64,000 nt of DNA from Frateuria edaphi (GTDB taxonomy: Bacteria > Pseudomonadota > Gammaproteobacteria > Xanthomonadales > Rhodanobacteraceae): positions 1,860,001 through 1,924,000 of the forward strand of contig NZ_CP088251.1 of the NCBI RefSeq assembly GCF_021117405.1. Reading direction: 5' to 3'. Position 1 is the first letter of the stretch; every line of letters starts with the position of its first letter. Below the pieces are notes generated by a model that ran no database searches, had not been told where the DNA came from, and was given only the letters and a program-made list of their open reading frames with translations. Below are positions 10,152 through 18,861 of this stretch, one piece after another. The translations under genes and the position numbers were made by a program.

Positions 10152-10475
10152 ATGATTCGACTGCAACTGCTCGGCCTGACCGTGGCCGCAGCCCTCCTCG
10201 CCGCCGGCAACGCACATGCCGCTGGCGACAAGGCCAACGGCCGCAAGCTGGTCTATACCTGCAACGGTTGCCACGGTGTCGATGGCTACACCAACGCCTA
10301 CCCGGACTACCCTGTGCCGAAGATCGCCGGGCAGAACGAGCAGTACATCATCAACGCGCTGCATGGCTACAAGACCGGCGACCGCACGCATCCGACCATG
10401 ATGGCGCAGGCACAGAGTCTGTCCGACCAGGACATCGACGACATCGCCGCCTATCTTTCCAGCCTCGCCAAGTAA
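10152..10475 (+). CDS. Periplasmic class I cytochrome c
   Basis: A 107-residue monoheme cytochrome. A signal peptide ends near AHA (23). The heme is attached at CNGCH (37-41), and the distal Met ligand is probably within the HPTMMAQ segment. The C-terminal SDQDIDDIAAYLSSL helix is typical of the c553/c4-like family. The start at 10152 is preferred because the longer in-frame start would place charged residues before the signal peptide. It is 18 bases before a second, related cytochrome, so both are probably co-transcribed from the promoter at 10086-10115 and possibly raised under low oxygen. The electron partner is not evident in the window. Confidence 0.9.
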   Translation: MIRLQLLGLTVAAALLAAGNAHAAGDKANGRKLVYTCNGCHGVDGYTNAYPDYPVPKIAGQNEQYIINALHGYKTGDRTHPTMMAQAQSLSDQDIDDIAAYLSSLAK

Positions 10476-10493
10476 GTCTCGAAGGAATCCCGC

Positions 10494-10847
10494 ATGAAGC
10501 GTGCGCTCACCCTGCTCATCTTCGGCGCCGTGCTGGCGTTGTCCTCCACCGCGCTGCTGGCCGAAGGCACGGCAGCCGACGGCAAGACCAAGGCCGCGGC
10601 CTGTTTCGCCTGCCACGGTGCGGACGGCAACGCAGTCGATCCGCAGTACCCGCGCCTGGCCGGCCAGTACAATATGTACCTGCAGCAGGCGCTGCACGAA
10701 TACAAGGACGGCCGCCGCAACAACCCGATCATGAAGGGCTTCGTCGCCACCCTGTCCGACCAGGACATCGAGGACGTCGCCGCCTACTTCTCGAGCCTGC
10801 CGACCAAGCTGCACACGCTGGACGGACACATCCAGGGCGACAAATAA
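10494..10847 (+). CDS. Periplasmic class I cytochrome c, second copy
   Basis: A 117-residue monoheme cytochrome with a signal peptide (MKRALTLLIFG start, cleavage near LLA-EG), heme site CFACH (37-41) and likely axial Met in NPIMKGF. It shares the TLSDQDIEDVAAYFSSL ending with its upstream neighbour, so the two look like a tandem duplication that has diverged, or the two halves of a cytochrome c4-like system kept as separate chains. A good ribosome site (GAAGGA) precedes the ATG. The transcript ends at the hairpin 10871-10892. Confidence 0.9.
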   Translation: MKRALTLLIFGAVLALSSTALLAEGTAADGKTKAAACFACHGADGNAVDPQYPRLAGQYNMYLQQALHEYKDGRRNNPIMKGFVATLSDQDIEDVAAYFSSLPTKLHTLDGHIQGDK

Positions 10848-10870
10848 CCCGCCCTTATTCGATACAGCAA

Positions 10871-10900
10871 AAGGCCCGCCTCGGCGGGCCTTTTTCGTTT
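10871..10900 (+). terminator. Intrinsic terminator after the cytochrome pair
   Basis: The stem AAGGCCCGCC/GGCGGGCCTT (10871-10880 with 10883-10892) with a 2-base loop is followed by TTTCGTTT. The drawn loop is tight, so the top pairs probably open. Confidence 0.85.
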
Positions 10901-10907
10901 GCCCCGA

Positions 10908-11010
10908 TCCCCTCCGGGGAGAGGGGACAAGACTGGCGGCGAGCACTCTCAGGGGCACGCCTTGATGCTGCAGAGTCGCGAGCCCCGCCCCCGAAGGGAG
11001 AGGGAGCGAG
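10908..11010. repeat. Composite REP-like element (two palindromes)
   Basis: One palindrome (CCCCTCCGGGGAGAGGGG, 10910-10927) is followed by a second G/C palindrome with CCCCGAAGGGAGAGGG near 10988-11006. GCGAGCCCCGCC precedes the second one, as in the copy inside yheS. It lies between the cytochrome terminator and the 3' end of nfuA. Confidence 0.6.
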
Positions 11011-11019
11011 GCAAAGGCT

Positions 11020-11625
11020 TCACCCCATCGCCGAGCTGCCAGCCTTTTCCTTATAGTACGGATTGCGCCCGCCAGTGTGGTCGGTCGCATCGCGCACCGC
11101 GGTGATCTCCGGCACCCGCTCGCGCAGCGTCTTCTCCACGCCGTTCTTGAGCGTCACGTCCACCATGCTGCAGCCGTGGCAGCCGCCACCGAACTGGAGC
11201 AGCACGGCGCCATCCGAGGTCACTTCGAGCAGGCTCACGCGCCCGCCATGCGAGGCGATCCGCGGATTGATCTCGGCCTCCAGCACGTAACGCACCCGCT
11301 CGATCAGGCCCGCGTCGGCACCGGGAACCTCGCCCTTGATCCTGGGCGCGCGGATGTTGAGCTGGCCGCCAGTGGGATTGGGTTCGTAATCGATGCTCGC
11401 GCCATCCAGCCAGCGCGCGCTGTCGCCTTCCAGGTAGAAATTGAAGCCCTCGCACTCGACCAGCCACTCGTTGCCGGCCAGGTCGCGCGGCTCGCAGAAC
11501 TCCAGCTCGCAGTTGGCCGCCGGCGTGCCCGGCTCGGTCACGCGCAGCAGGATGCCCAGCTCATCGCCCTGCTGTGCGAGCAGGCGGCGGAAATGCTGTT
11601 GTGCGCGGTCGGAAATATCGATCAT
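11020..11625 (-). CDS. nfuA: Fe-S biogenesis protein NfuA
   Basis: A scaffold/carrier that delivers 4Fe-4S clusters to apo-proteins. Its 201 residues show an N-terminal degenerate A-type domain (MIDISDRAQQHFRRLLAQQ start, without the full A-type Cys set) and a C-terminal Nfu domain with CHGC at Cys149 and Cys152 in FGGGCHGCSMVDVTLK. The E. coli protein ends near the NPYY motif; here ten further residues (KEKAGSSAMG) follow, close to the edge of the composite repeat at 10908-11010. It is transcribed alone, away from phhB. Confidence 0.95.
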   Translation of the reverse strand: MIDISDRAQQHFRRLLAQQGDELGILLRVTEPGTPAANCELEFCEPRDLAGNEWLVECEGFNFYLEGDSARWLDGASIDYEPNPTGGQLNIRAPRIKGEVPGADAGLIERVRYVLEAEINPRIASHGGRVSLLEVTSDGAVLLQFGGGCHGCSMVDVTLKNGVEKTLRERVPEITAVRDATDHTGGRNPYYKEKAGSSAMG

Positions 11626-11851
11626 CTGGGCGAACTCTCCAGCGCCGGCGGGGACGTCCGGCGAAACAGCACCATTTTAGTCCTGTTTCGCGCAAAAGTC
11701 CGGCCATCCCCTCTTCGCAGGGACTCACTTGTGGGCGATGCGTTGGCGTTCGGAGTCAAACAGCATGACCCACCAATGGCCCCGTATCGGGCAGTTTTGA
11801 CTTTTTCTGGTGCAACTCGGACGCTTCGCCTTTTCCATGCCGGAGTCCGCA

Positions 11852-12190
11852 ATGAACCGCACCGATCTTTCCAACCAGCACTGCCAACCACGCAAGGGCA
11901 AGGAACACGCGATCGCACCACACCAGGTGCAGGAACTGCTGGCGCAACTACCCGGCTGGGAGCTGGCCAACGACGGCAAGGCCATCGTCAAGGACTTCCG
12001 CTTCGAGGACTTCCACCGCACCCTGGGTTTCATCAACGCGGTCGGCTTCATGGCCAATCGCGAGGACCACCACCCCGATCTCGAGGCCGGTTACGGGCAT
12101 TGCCAAGTGCTGTGGTCGACCCACGACGTGGGCGGTCTTTCACTCAACGATTTTGTTTGCGCGGCCCGGGTCGAGGCGCTGCTGGCCTGA
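11852..12190 (+). CDS. phhB: 4a-hydroxytetrahydrobiopterin dehydratase
   Basis: Pterin-4a-carbinolamine dehydratase recycles the pterin cofactor of phenylalanine hydroxylase. The 112-residue protein has the family core: LPGWEL, the RFEDFHRTLGFINAVGF helix and the active-site His pair in EDHHPD (His73, His74), with His91 in WSTHDVGGL. The start at 11852 is chosen for GGAG 6 bases upstream; a longer in-frame start exists at 11810 without support. Its 3' end overlaps the 3' end of rluC on the other strand by 47 bases. No phenylalanine hydroxylase is in view. Confidence 0.93.
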   Translation: MNRTDLSNQHCQPRKGKEHAIAPHQVQELLAQLPGWELANDGKAIVKDFRFEDFHRTLGFINAVGFMANREDHHPDLEAGYGHCQVLWSTHDVGGLSLNDFVCAARVEALLA

Positions 12191-13160
12191 GCCAGCGGTT
12201 GCTTTTCCCTTTGTCGCCAAGGACATCGAGGAAATTCTTCAAGTCGTCCGGTAAGGGGGCGGAAAAGCCATACGCCCGGCCTTCCAACTCGAAACCCATG
12301 TGCGCGGCATGCAGGAACAGCCGCTGCAACCCCTTTTCGCGGAAGCGCTTGTTGGCCTCGCGATCACCGTACTTGGTGTCACCGGCCAGGGGATGGCCGA
12401 TGTGGGCCGCGTGCACGCGGATCTGGTGGGTGCGCCCGGTGCCCAAGGTCGCCTGCATCAGGCGGGCGCCGGTGAGCTGCTCCATCTCGCGGAAAAAAGT
12501 CAATGACGGCTTGCCGTTACCGGACACTCTTACCATTCGTTCTCCGCCCTGGAGCACCGATTTCAGCAGGGGCGCGTTGACGTCGAAGCGCGCCTTGGGC
12601 GGATGGCCGACCATCAGGCAGAGATATTGCTTGGTGACCTCGCCGGCGCGGATCGCCGCCTGGAGTCCGGTAAGTCCGGCACGGGTCTTGGCAAACACCA
12701 GCACGCCGCTGGTATCCCGGTCGAGCCGGTGAACCAGTTCCAGGTGCTGGTCCGGACGGGCGGCGCGCAGCAGTTCGATGGCGCCGTGGCTCACGCCGGA
12801 ACCGCCGTGGCTGGCAATCCCGGAGGGCTTGTCGATCGCCAGGAAGTGCTTGTCCTCGAAGATGACCGCCTCGGCGACCGCGGCCACCATCTCGGCGGAC
12901 GGCCCGCGATCGGGCGCCTTCTCGGCCGTGCGCACCGGCGGGATGCGCAGCGTATCGCCAGCGCTGAGACGGGTGTCCGGCTTGGCCCGCTTGCCGTTCA
13001 CTCGCACCTGCCCGGTCCTCAGCAGGCGGTAGATCATGCTCTTGGGGACGCCCTTGAGCAGGGTCACCAAGGCATTGTCGATCCGCTGGCCGTCGCGCTC
13101 GGGGCCGATATCGACTTGACGCACACCTTGAGGTGCGTCATGGGAAGTTACCGTCTGCAT
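12144..13160 (-). CDS. rluC: 23S rRNA pseudouridine synthase RluC
   Basis: Isomerises U955, U2504 and U2580 of 23S rRNA in E. coli. The 338 residues contain an N-terminal S4 RNA-binding domain (about 20-75; [18 protein letters not shown]) and the RluA-type catalytic domain with the catalytic Asp147 in [10 protein letters not shown] basic tail ([17 protein letters not shown]) extends the usual C-terminus. It is divergent from rne, the same arrangement as in E. coli; its start codon abuts the -35 of the rne promoter. The overlap with phhB at the 3' end leaves no room for a terminator between them. Confidence 0.94.
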   Translation of the reverse strand: MQTVTSHDAPQGVRQVDIGPERDGQRIDNALVTLLKGVPKSMIYRLLRTGQVRVNGKRAKPDTRLSAGDTLRIPPVRTAEKAPDRGPSAEMVAAVAEAVIFEDKHFLAIDKPSGIASHGGSGVSHGAIELLRAARPDQHLELVHRLDRDTSGVLVFAKTRAGLTGLQAAIRAGEVTKQYLCLMVGHPPKARFDVNAPLLKSVLQGGERMVRVSGNGKPSLTFFREMEQLTGARLMQATLGTGRTHQIRVHAAHIGHPLAGDTKYGDREANKRFREKGLQRLFLHAAHMGFELEGRAYGFSAPLPDDLKNFLDVLGDKGKSNRWLRPAAPRPGPRKQNR

Positions 13161-13188
13161 TGAAAAAAACCTGGGGTAATAGGATACT
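13160..13188 (+). promoter_or_regulatory. Sigma-70 promoter of rne
   Basis: TTGAAA (13160-13165) and GATACT (13183-13188) are separated by exactly 17 bases, just upstream of the long rne leader. The predicted start is about 13195, which leaves about 307 untranslated bases before the ATG. Confidence 0.65.
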
Positions 13189-13501
13189 CGGCGGGCGCTT
13201 TATGTCCCTCTATCGAGCTCGATTTGGTGGGGGACGCCCGTCCGCGACGTCGGCGAGGATTGCGCCGGTGGCCACCCCGGCAGCCGGCCGTAAACTCCCT
13301 TTCATCGTAACGGTTCGGGGTGTCGTTGTCCGCCGCCAGGGGGTGGCGAGACGGCAGGAGCGCGTGCCACGAATCACCCCGGTGTCGGACGATGCCGGTT
13401 TTATTTGCCGCCCACCCGCAGCGGCGCGATCCCGGCAGGCAGCCCCTCTAGGCGCCACCGTGGCACGCGACGCGCGGCCAGGCCGAAGGAAGATAACTAC
13501 A
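13189..13501 (+). promoter_or_regulatory. Long 5' untranslated leader of rne
   Basis: About 310 bases without a supported gene. In E. coli a leader of similar length mediates feedback control, because RNase E cleaves its own mRNA there. The position and length match, but I could not show conserved hairpins by eye. A frame remains open through the leader into rne; it is not coding by any similarity. Confidence 0.55.
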
Positions 13502-16462
13502 ATGAAACGCATGTTGATCAACGCAACTCAGCGTGAAGAGTTGCGCGTGGCCATTGTCGATGGCCAGACCCTGTACGACCTCGATATCGAGATCCCCTCC
13601 CGCGAGCAGAAAAAGGCCAATATCTACAAAGGCCGCATCACCCGCGTCGAGCAATCGCTCGAAGCCTGCTTCGTCGACTATGGCGCCGAGCGCCACGGCT
13701 TCCTTCCGTTGAAGGAAATTGCCGACCAGTACTTCACCCCGGGCCTGAACCCGAACAAGTCCAGCATTCGCGAGCTGCTTAAGGAAGGCCAGGAACTGGT
13801 CGTCCAGGTCGAGAAGGAAGAGCGCGGCAACAAGGGCGCGGCGCTGACCACGTTCATCTCGCTGGCCGGCCGCTACATGGTGCTGATGCCGAACAACCCC
13901 AAGGCCGGCGGCGTCTCGCGCCGGATCGAGGGCGAGGACCGCCAGGCCCTTAAGGAAGCGCTCGACCATCTCACCGTTCCCGAAGACGTCGGCCTGATCG
14001 TGCGCACCGCCGGCATGGGCCGCGACGCCGAAGAGCTGCAGTGGGACTTGGACTACCTGCTCACCCTGTGGCGCTCGATCTCCGAGGCCGCGGCCAAGCA
14101 GAAGGCCCCGTTCCTCATCTACCAGGAATCGAAGCTCTTCATCCGCGCCCTGCGCGATTACCTGCGCAACGACATCGGCGAGATCCTCATCGATGAGGAA
14201 TCGCTCTACAACGACGCGCGCGAGTTCATGCAGCAGGTGATGCCCAACGCCCTGCGCAAGCTCAAGCTGTACAAGGACGATACCCCGCTCTTCTCGCGCT
14301 ACCAGATCGAAACGCAGATCGAGAGCGCGTTCGACCGCCAGGTCCGCCTGCCTTCGGGCGGCTCGATCGTGATCGACCAGACCGAAGCGCTGACCGCGAT
14401 CGACATCAACTCCTCCAAGGCCACCAAGGGCTCGGACATCGAGGAGACCGCGTTCAACACCAACGTCGAGGCGGCGGTCGAGATCGCCCGCCAGCTGCGC
14501 ATCCGCGACGCCGGCGGCCTGATCGTCATCGACTTCATCGACATGGACAGTCCGCGCCACCAGCGCGAGGTCGAGGAAAAGCTCAAGGACGCGCTCAAGC
14601 TCGATCGCGCACGTGTCCAGATTGGCCGCATCAGCCGCTTCGGCCTGCTGGAAATGTCGCGCCAGCGCCTGCGCCCGAGCTTGGGCGAAGCCACTCAGAT
14701 CGTCTGCCCGCGCTGCGAGGGCCACGGCCACATCCGTGGTATCGAATCGCTGGCGCTCTCGACCCTGCGGCTGATCGAAGAGCATGCCATGAAGGACAAC
14801 ACCGGCCAGGTGCTGGTGCAGGCCCCACCCGCGGTGGCCAACTTCATGCTCAACGAAAAGCGCGCCAGCGTGGTCGAGATCGAGCTGCGCAACAAGGTGC
14901 ACGTGGTCATCGTCGCCGACGACAACCTCGAAACCCCGCATATCGAGATCCAGCGCATCCGCGAAGCGGATATGGGCGAGCACAGCAAGCCCAGCTACGA
15001 GCGCCTGACCGCAGTCGAGGCCGCGCCGATCCCGAAGATGGGCCAGGCCCTGGGCAGCTCCGAGCAACCGGCCGTCAGCGGCATCGTGCCGGCCACGCCG
15101 GCGCCGGTGCGCGAGGAAACGCCGGCTCCGGCGCCCGCCCCGGCCGCACCGCGTCCGCGTCCTGCAAGCGCGCCTGCTCCACAGGGCGGCGTGATTTCGC
15201 GCCTGCTGGGTTGGTTCCGCGGCACCGCCGAACCGGCACCTGTCGAAACCAGGGAACGTAAACGGACCGAGCAGCCGACCACCCGCCAGGGTCGTCGCGA
15301 CGATCGCAACCGCCCGCAGCAGCAGGGCCAGAATGGCCAGCGCTCGGGACGTCGTGACCAGGCTCAGGCACAGTCGCAGCAGCAACCGAAGGGCGGCGCG
15401 GGGAAGAACAACAACCCGCGCCAGCGCGGCAACGAGGCGGGTTCGCGTCAACCGCAGCAGCAGCCGGCCAAGGAGCAGCAACCGCGCCAGCCCAAACCCG
15501 CCCCCGAGATGTCGGCCAGCAACGAGAACCAGGAGCCGCGCAAGCAGACGCCAGCCAGGCCGGAGCGCGCCCCGCGTCCGCCGCGGGCGGAGCAGCCGGC
15601 TGTAGCCTCCGCGCCGACACCGGCCAGCGAGCCGGTCAAGGAGATCGAGGCACCGGTCGTGACCCAGACCGATACGGGTGTTGTCGCTCCGGAAGCCAAG
15701 CCCGAGTCGGAAGGCAGCCAGCCGCGTCGCCGTCGTGGCCGTCGTGGTGGTCGTCGTCGTCGCCGTCACGAGGATGGCACGGTCGCTCAGGATGGAGCGT
15801 CGACCCAGCTCGATGAGCTGGATGACGAGGATCGCGAGGGTGGCGAGGGTGGCGAATCCGACGCACCGACCGGTCGCGCAGATCAGGCGCCGTCGAGTGC
15901 CCCGGTAGCCGCGGCCGTCACCGCCGCCGTGGCCGCTGGTCCGGGCCTCGAGTCGATCCAGGTCGAGACCGAGGCCATGCCGGCGGTCACATCGCGGGCC
16001 GAATTCCAGCCAGGCGAGTTCAGGGTGCCGGAGGCAGTCACTCCCGCGCCGACGCCCACCGCATTCAACCTGCCGCCGCTTCCGCCGATCCCGGCTGCGA
16101 CCGGGGTCGATGTCGAGGAATCGGTACCTGCGCCGGCTGCTACCCCCGTGGCTGCGGCGCCAGTCCAGGCACCCGTGCCGGAGGCTCCGCTGGCCGTTTC
16201 CGCTCCGGAACCGGTGGAGGAACCGCCCGCAACGCCGGTCATGGCCGCCGAACCCGCGACGGAGGCGGAAACGCCAACTCGCGAGGAAGCCGGGCAACAA
16301 CCGGCTCCGTCCGAAGCTCCCGCTCCGGCGCCGCTGCCGAAGCAGGGCGATCTGCTTGGTCAGGCAACCCCTCGCGCGACGGTCGTCCCGCCCGTGGAAG
16401 CGCCGCATGAGCCGGCACCGTCGAATGACCAGCATCCCCCCAGGGATGCCGCGCAGGTCTAA
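13502..16462 (+). CDS. rne: Ribonuclease E
   Basis: The essential endoribonuclease that starts mRNA decay and processes rRNA and tRNA; scaffold of the degradosome at the inner membrane. Of 986 residues the first 500 or so match E. coli closely: S1 domain at about 35-125, DNase I-like catalytic Asp301 and Asp344, and the Zn-link CPRC (Cys402, Cys405). The remainder is low-complexity: Pro/Ala-rich blocks with two Arg-rich patches (for example [15 protein letters not shown]), as expected for RNA-binding and partner-binding segments. The true start is [13 protein letters not shown] at 13511 is an alternative only. Its mRNA ends at the hairpin 16486-16511. Confidence 0.96.
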   Translation: MKRMLINATQREELRVAIVDGQTLYDLDIEIPSREQKKANIYKGRITRVEQSLEACFVDYGAERHGFLPLKEIADQYFTPGLNPNKSSIRELLKEGQELVVQVEKEERGNKGAALTTFISLAGRYMVLMPNNPKAGGVSRRIEGEDRQALKEALDHLTVPEDVGLIVRTAGMGRDAEELQWDLDYLLTLWRSISEAAAKQKAPFLIYQESKLFIRALRDYLRNDIGEILIDEESLYNDAREFMQQVMPNALRKLKLYKDDTPLFSRYQIETQIESAFDRQVRLPSGGSIVIDQTEALTAIDINSSKATKGSDIEETAFNTNVEAAVEIARQLRIRDAGGLIVIDFIDMDSPRHQREVEEKLKDALKLDRARVQIGRISRFGLLEMSRQRLRPSLGEATQIVCPRCEGHGHIRGIESLALSTLRLIEEHAMKDNTGQVLVQAPPAVANFMLNEKRASVVEIELRNKVHVVIVADDNLETPHIEIQRIREADMGEHSKPSYERLTAVEAAPIPKMGQALGSSEQPAVSGIVPATPAPVREETPAPAPAPAAPRPRPASAPAPQGGVISRLLGWFRGTAEPAPVETRERKRTEQPTTRQGRRDDRNRPQQQGQNGQRSGRRDQAQAQSQQQPKGGAGKNNNPRQRGNEAGSRQPQQQPAKEQQPRQPKPAPEMSASNENQEPRKQTPARPERAPRPPRAEQPAVASAPTPASEPVKEIEAPVVTQTDTGVVAPEAKPESEGSQPRRRRGRRGGRRRRRHEDGTVAQDGASTQLDELDDEDREGGEGGESDAPTGRADQAPSSAPVAAAVTAAVAAGPGLESIQVETEAMPAVTSRAEFQPGEFRVPEAVTPAPTPTAFNLPPLPPIPAATGVDVEESVPAPAATPVAAAPVQAPVPEAPLAVSAPEPVEEPPATPVMAAEPATEAETPTREEAGQQPAPSEAPAPAPLPKQGDLLGQATPRATVVPPVEAPHEPAPSNDQHPPRDAAQV

Positions 16463-16485
16463 GGTCCCGCCGAACCGAAGCATGA

Positions 16486-16516
16486 AAAAGCCGGACGCAA
16501 GTCCGGCTTTTTTTTC
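16486..16516 (+). terminator. Intrinsic terminator of rne
   Basis: AAAAGCCGGAC / GTCCGGCTTTT with loop GCAA is followed by more T residues. The A-run upstream means it may also work for minus-strand transcripts that arrive from 16650. Confidence 0.88.
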
Positions 16517-16540
16517 GTCCCCGACCAGCGAACGTCGATT

Positions 16541-16576
16541 GCAGGAGCGCGGCTGTGCTGTGACCGGACATGACGG
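16541..16576. repeat. Degenerate GCAGGAGCGC-type repeat
   Basis: TTGCAGGAGCGCGGCTGTGCTGTGACCG resembles the better copies at 25870-25987 and 36219-36246. It lies between rne and the regulator gene. There is no other feature in this interval. Confidence 0.4.
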
Positions 16577-16649
16577 TCGCGCGCAGATGCTCTCCCGCAA
16601 CCCGTCTGGAATAGCCGTGCCTGCCTGCAGGTGGCCGTGCGCGTAGGCC

Positions 16650-17300
16650 TCAGCCCACCTGGTTGGGTGCGTCCAGCAGCCCGTGCACCGTCATCAGGTG
16701 CGCCAGGCCGATCACGTGCTCCACCTGCAGCTTCTCCATCAGCCGCTGCTTGTAGGTGGAAACGGTCTTGGGGCTCAGGTTGAGCTGATCGCCGATCACC
16801 GTCAGCGGCTTGCCGCGGACCAGCATCATGGCGACCTCCAGCTCGCGGCTGGACAGCGCGTCGAACGGCGAGCCGCTGTTGCCGTCGAGCGTAGCAAGGG
16901 CCAGTTGTTGCGCGACCGCCGGCGCCAGGTAACGGCGCCCACTGGCCACCTGGCGCACCGCCACCAGCAATTCGTCGGCCGAGCAACCCTTGGTCAGGTA
17001 GCCGAGCGCGCCCGCGTCGAGCAGCCGCTTGGGAAAGCGCGCGTCGTCGACCACGGTGATGATGATGATGTGGGTGTTGAGCTTGGCGCGGATGACCCGC
17101 TCGGTCAGCTCGATGCCGCTCATGCCCGGCATGTGTACGTCGACCAGCGCCACGTCAGGCGCCAGCGTGCGGATCAACCGCAACCCCTCTTCCGCCGTCC
17201 CTGCCTCACCCTTGATGCGTACGTCCGGCTGCTGCTGCAGGATCATCCGAAAGCCGGTACGTACCAGTTCGTGATCGTCCACGAGCACGATGTTGATCAC
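16650..17300 (-). CDS. NarL/LuxR-type response regulator, UvrY/GacA-like
   Basis: A two-component regulator of 216 residues. The receiver domain has the acidic pair in LVDDHELVRTG, phospho-acceptor Asp54 in LVDVHMPGMSG and the switch Lys in YLTKG. A C-terminal HTH follows (LSSRELEVAMMLVRG then LSPKTVSTYKQRLMEKL). Length and the INIVLVDDHELVRTG opening match UvrY/GacA, the partner of BarA/GacS that drives Csr/Rsm small RNAs. The start is a GTG at 17298-17300, chosen because a perfect AAGGAGG lies 7 bases upstream; the ATG frame open upstream runs into the tRNA terminator. No kinase gene is adjacent. Confidence 0.88.
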   Translation of the reverse strand: MINIVLVDDHELVRTGFRMILQQQPDVRIKGEAGTAEEGLRLIRTLAPDVALVDVHMPGMSGIELTERVIRAKLNTHIIIITVVDDARFPKRLLDAGALGYLTKGCSADELLVAVRQVASGRRYLAPAVAQQLALATLDGNSGSPFDALSSRELEVAMMLVRGKPLTVIGDQLNLSPKTVSTYKQRLMEKLQVEHVIGLAHLMTVHGLLDAPNQVG

Positions 17301-17375
17301 TTCAAGCCCTCCTTGGGAATAGTCAACGAAAAGTAGGCGGGCGCTCTCCGCAATGCAAGCATTCGCGCGCCGCGC

Positions 17376-17402
17376 AAACAAAAAACCCGCCATCCGGCGG
17401 GT
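17376..17402 (-). terminator. Terminator downstream of tRNA-Leu
   Basis: ACCCGCC (17385-17391) and GGCGGGT (17396-17402) pair around ATCC. Read on the minus strand, a T-rich tract (complement of 17376-17384) follows. It ends the tpiA-secG-tRNA-Leu transcript before the response regulator. Confidence 0.8.
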
Positions 17403-17437
17403 CTTTCGGGAAGCGCACGAATCGTTCGCTCCGATGT

Positions 17438-17522
17438 TGGTGCCCAAGGGGGGACTCGAACCCCCACGCCTCTCGGCGCTACCACCTCAAGGTAGTGCGT
17501 CTACCAATTCCGCCACCTGGGC
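17438..17522 (-). tRNA. tRNA-Leu (GAG)
   Basis: An 85-base gene with CCA encoded. The acceptor GCCCAGG pairs with CTTGGGC, the anticodon stem CTACC/GGTAG holds loop TTGAGGT (anticodon GAG), a long variable arm marks a class II tRNA, and the T-arm carries GTTCGAGTC. It lies about 16 bases after secG on the same strand and is probably part of that transcript. Confidence 0.96.
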
Positions 17523-17538
17523 AGGTGTGTTGCCTGTG

Positions 17539-17970
17539 TTACTTCGTCGAACCCGCCGGGGCGGGAACGTCCGACTTCGCGGGAGCGCCGGCGGCCGGCA
17601 CATCGCTATTGTTCTTGGCCGGCGCCTGCGGCACGTCGCTGCCGGCCGGAGCCGCGGGCTGCGCATTCTGGGCGGGCGCGGGCTTCTTGGCAAGACCGGA
17701 CATCACGCCGAGATCGGCCTGCTTCGCCTGCGGCGCGCCGTTGCGGCTCAGGTAGATACCCATGCCGAGGCTCAGCACGAAGAACAGCGCCGCCAGCACC
17801 GCAGTCGCGCGGGTGAGGAAGCTGGCCGAGCCGCGCGCACCGAACACCGTGGCCGATGCTCCGCCGCCGAAACCGGAGCCCGCATCGGCACCGGCGCCGC
17901 GCTGCATCAGGATCAGCACGATCATCGCCGCGGCGATCAGGATGTAAAACACGCTGAAGATGACGAACAT
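17539..17970 (-). CDS. secG: Preprotein translocase subunit SecG
   Basis: A small inner-membrane partner of SecYE that assists SecA-driven export. The 143 residues show two membrane helices (FYILIAAAMIVLILMQR and TRATAVLAALFFVLSLGMG) joined by the hallmark glycine-rich stretch with GAGSGFGGGASATVFGARG. After the second helix there is an unusual tail of about 60 residues rich in Ala and Pro with SDVP repeated three times; E. coli SecG (110 residues) has a much shorter one. The start at 17970 gives the family N-terminus, though its ribosome site is weak. It is 22 bases after tpiA, with tRNA-Leu following. Confidence 0.93.
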   Translation of the reverse strand: MFVIFSVFYILIAAAMIVLILMQRGAGADAGSGFGGGASATVFGARGSASFLTRATAVLAALFFVLSLGMGIYLSRNGAPQAKQADLGVMSGLAKKPAPAQNAQPAAPAGSDVPQAPAKNNSDVPAAGAPAKSDVPAPAGSTK

Positions 17971-17992
17971 GTTCTTTAGGGATCCGTAGGCT

Positions 17993-18742
17993 TCAATGCG
18001 CTGCGGCGCAGATGCCGAGGAAATCGTCTGCGGTGAGCGAAGCACCGCCGATCAGGCCCCCATCCACGTCCGGCTGCGCGAACAATGCCGCGGCATTCGC
18101 CGCCTTGACGCTGCCGCCGTAAAGCAGCCGGGTCAGACGGGCAATCATACCATCCTCACGTTCCAGTTGGCTACGAATGAACGCGTGCGCCTGCTGCGCC
18201 TGCTCCGGCGAGGCCGTCTGGCCGGTGCCGATCGCCCACACCGGTTCGTAGGCGATCACGGCGGTGTAGAACGGGGCGATGCCGCAGTGGGCGATCACGG
18301 CGCCGAGCTGGCGCGAGAGCACCGCTTCGGTCTGGCCCGACTGGCGCTCTTCCAGCGTTTCGCCGATGCACAGGATCGGCGTGAGGCCGGCAGCGCAGGC
18401 TGCGGCGAACTTGCGCGCCACCAGCTCGTCGCTTTCACGATGGTAGTGCCGACGCTCGGAATGGCCGACCAGCGTCCACTGCGCGCCAACGTCGGCGAGC
18501 ATCGCGGCCGATACCTCACCGGTATAGGCGCCCTGCCCCTCGTGCTCGCTGACGTCCTGGGCGCCGAAACCGATGCCGCCGGCACCGTGGCGCGCGGCCA
18601 GCTCGGCCAGGTAGGGAAACGGCGGGAACACCAGCACATCGGCGGTCTGCGGGAGCTGCGCAACGATCTCGGATACCAGGGCCTCGGCCATCGAGCGGCT
18701 GCCATGCATCTTCCAGTTGCCGGCGATGAGTTTCCTGCGCAT
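17993..18742 (-). CDS. tpiA: Triose-phosphate isomerase
   Basis: Interconverts dihydroxyacetone phosphate and glyceraldehyde 3-phosphate in glycolysis and gluconeogenesis. The 249-residue TIM barrel has all catalytic residues: Lys11 in AGNWKM, His94 in VGHSERR and Glu166 in AYEPVWAIGTG, plus the phosphate-binding YGGSV and GGLIGGASL loops. The start at 18742 (MRRKLIAGNWKM) fits the family; an in-frame ATG 57 bases upstream is not needed. First gene of the tpiA-secG-tRNA-Leu unit. Cytosolic dimer. Confidence 0.97.
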   Translation of the reverse strand: MRRKLIAGNWKMHGSRSMAEALVSEIVAQLPQTADVLVFPPFPYLAELAARHGAGGIGFGAQDVSEHEGQGAYTGEVSAAMLADVGAQWTLVGHSERRHYHRESDELVARKFAAACAAGLTPILCIGETLEERQSGQTEAVLSRQLGAVIAHCGIAPFYTAVIAYEPVWAIGTGQTASPEQAQQAHAFIRSQLEREDGMIARLTRLLYGGSVKAANAAALFAQPDVDGGLIGGASLTADDFLGICAAAH

Positions 18743-18861
18743 ATGCGGAGTCGTCCGATGAAAAACGGCAAGCATAGCGACCGCCCCGCAGGCCGGCAAA
18801 CGGGCGCTGGCCGCCAGGTCCGGGCGGCGATCATGGCCCGACCCATCTCATGGAAACGCGG

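Noticed and set aside
13448-16600. Very long open frame antisense to rne (over 1000 codons)
   Set aside because: The rne frame has the conserved catalytic residues and domain order. The antisense frame is open only because GC-rich codon bias suppresses stops; it has no family similarity.
17430-17530. Open frame antisense to tRNA-Leu (GGLEPPRLSALPP-type peptide)
   Set aside because: Same artefact: the cloverleaf of tRNA-Leu(GAG) accounts for the conservation.
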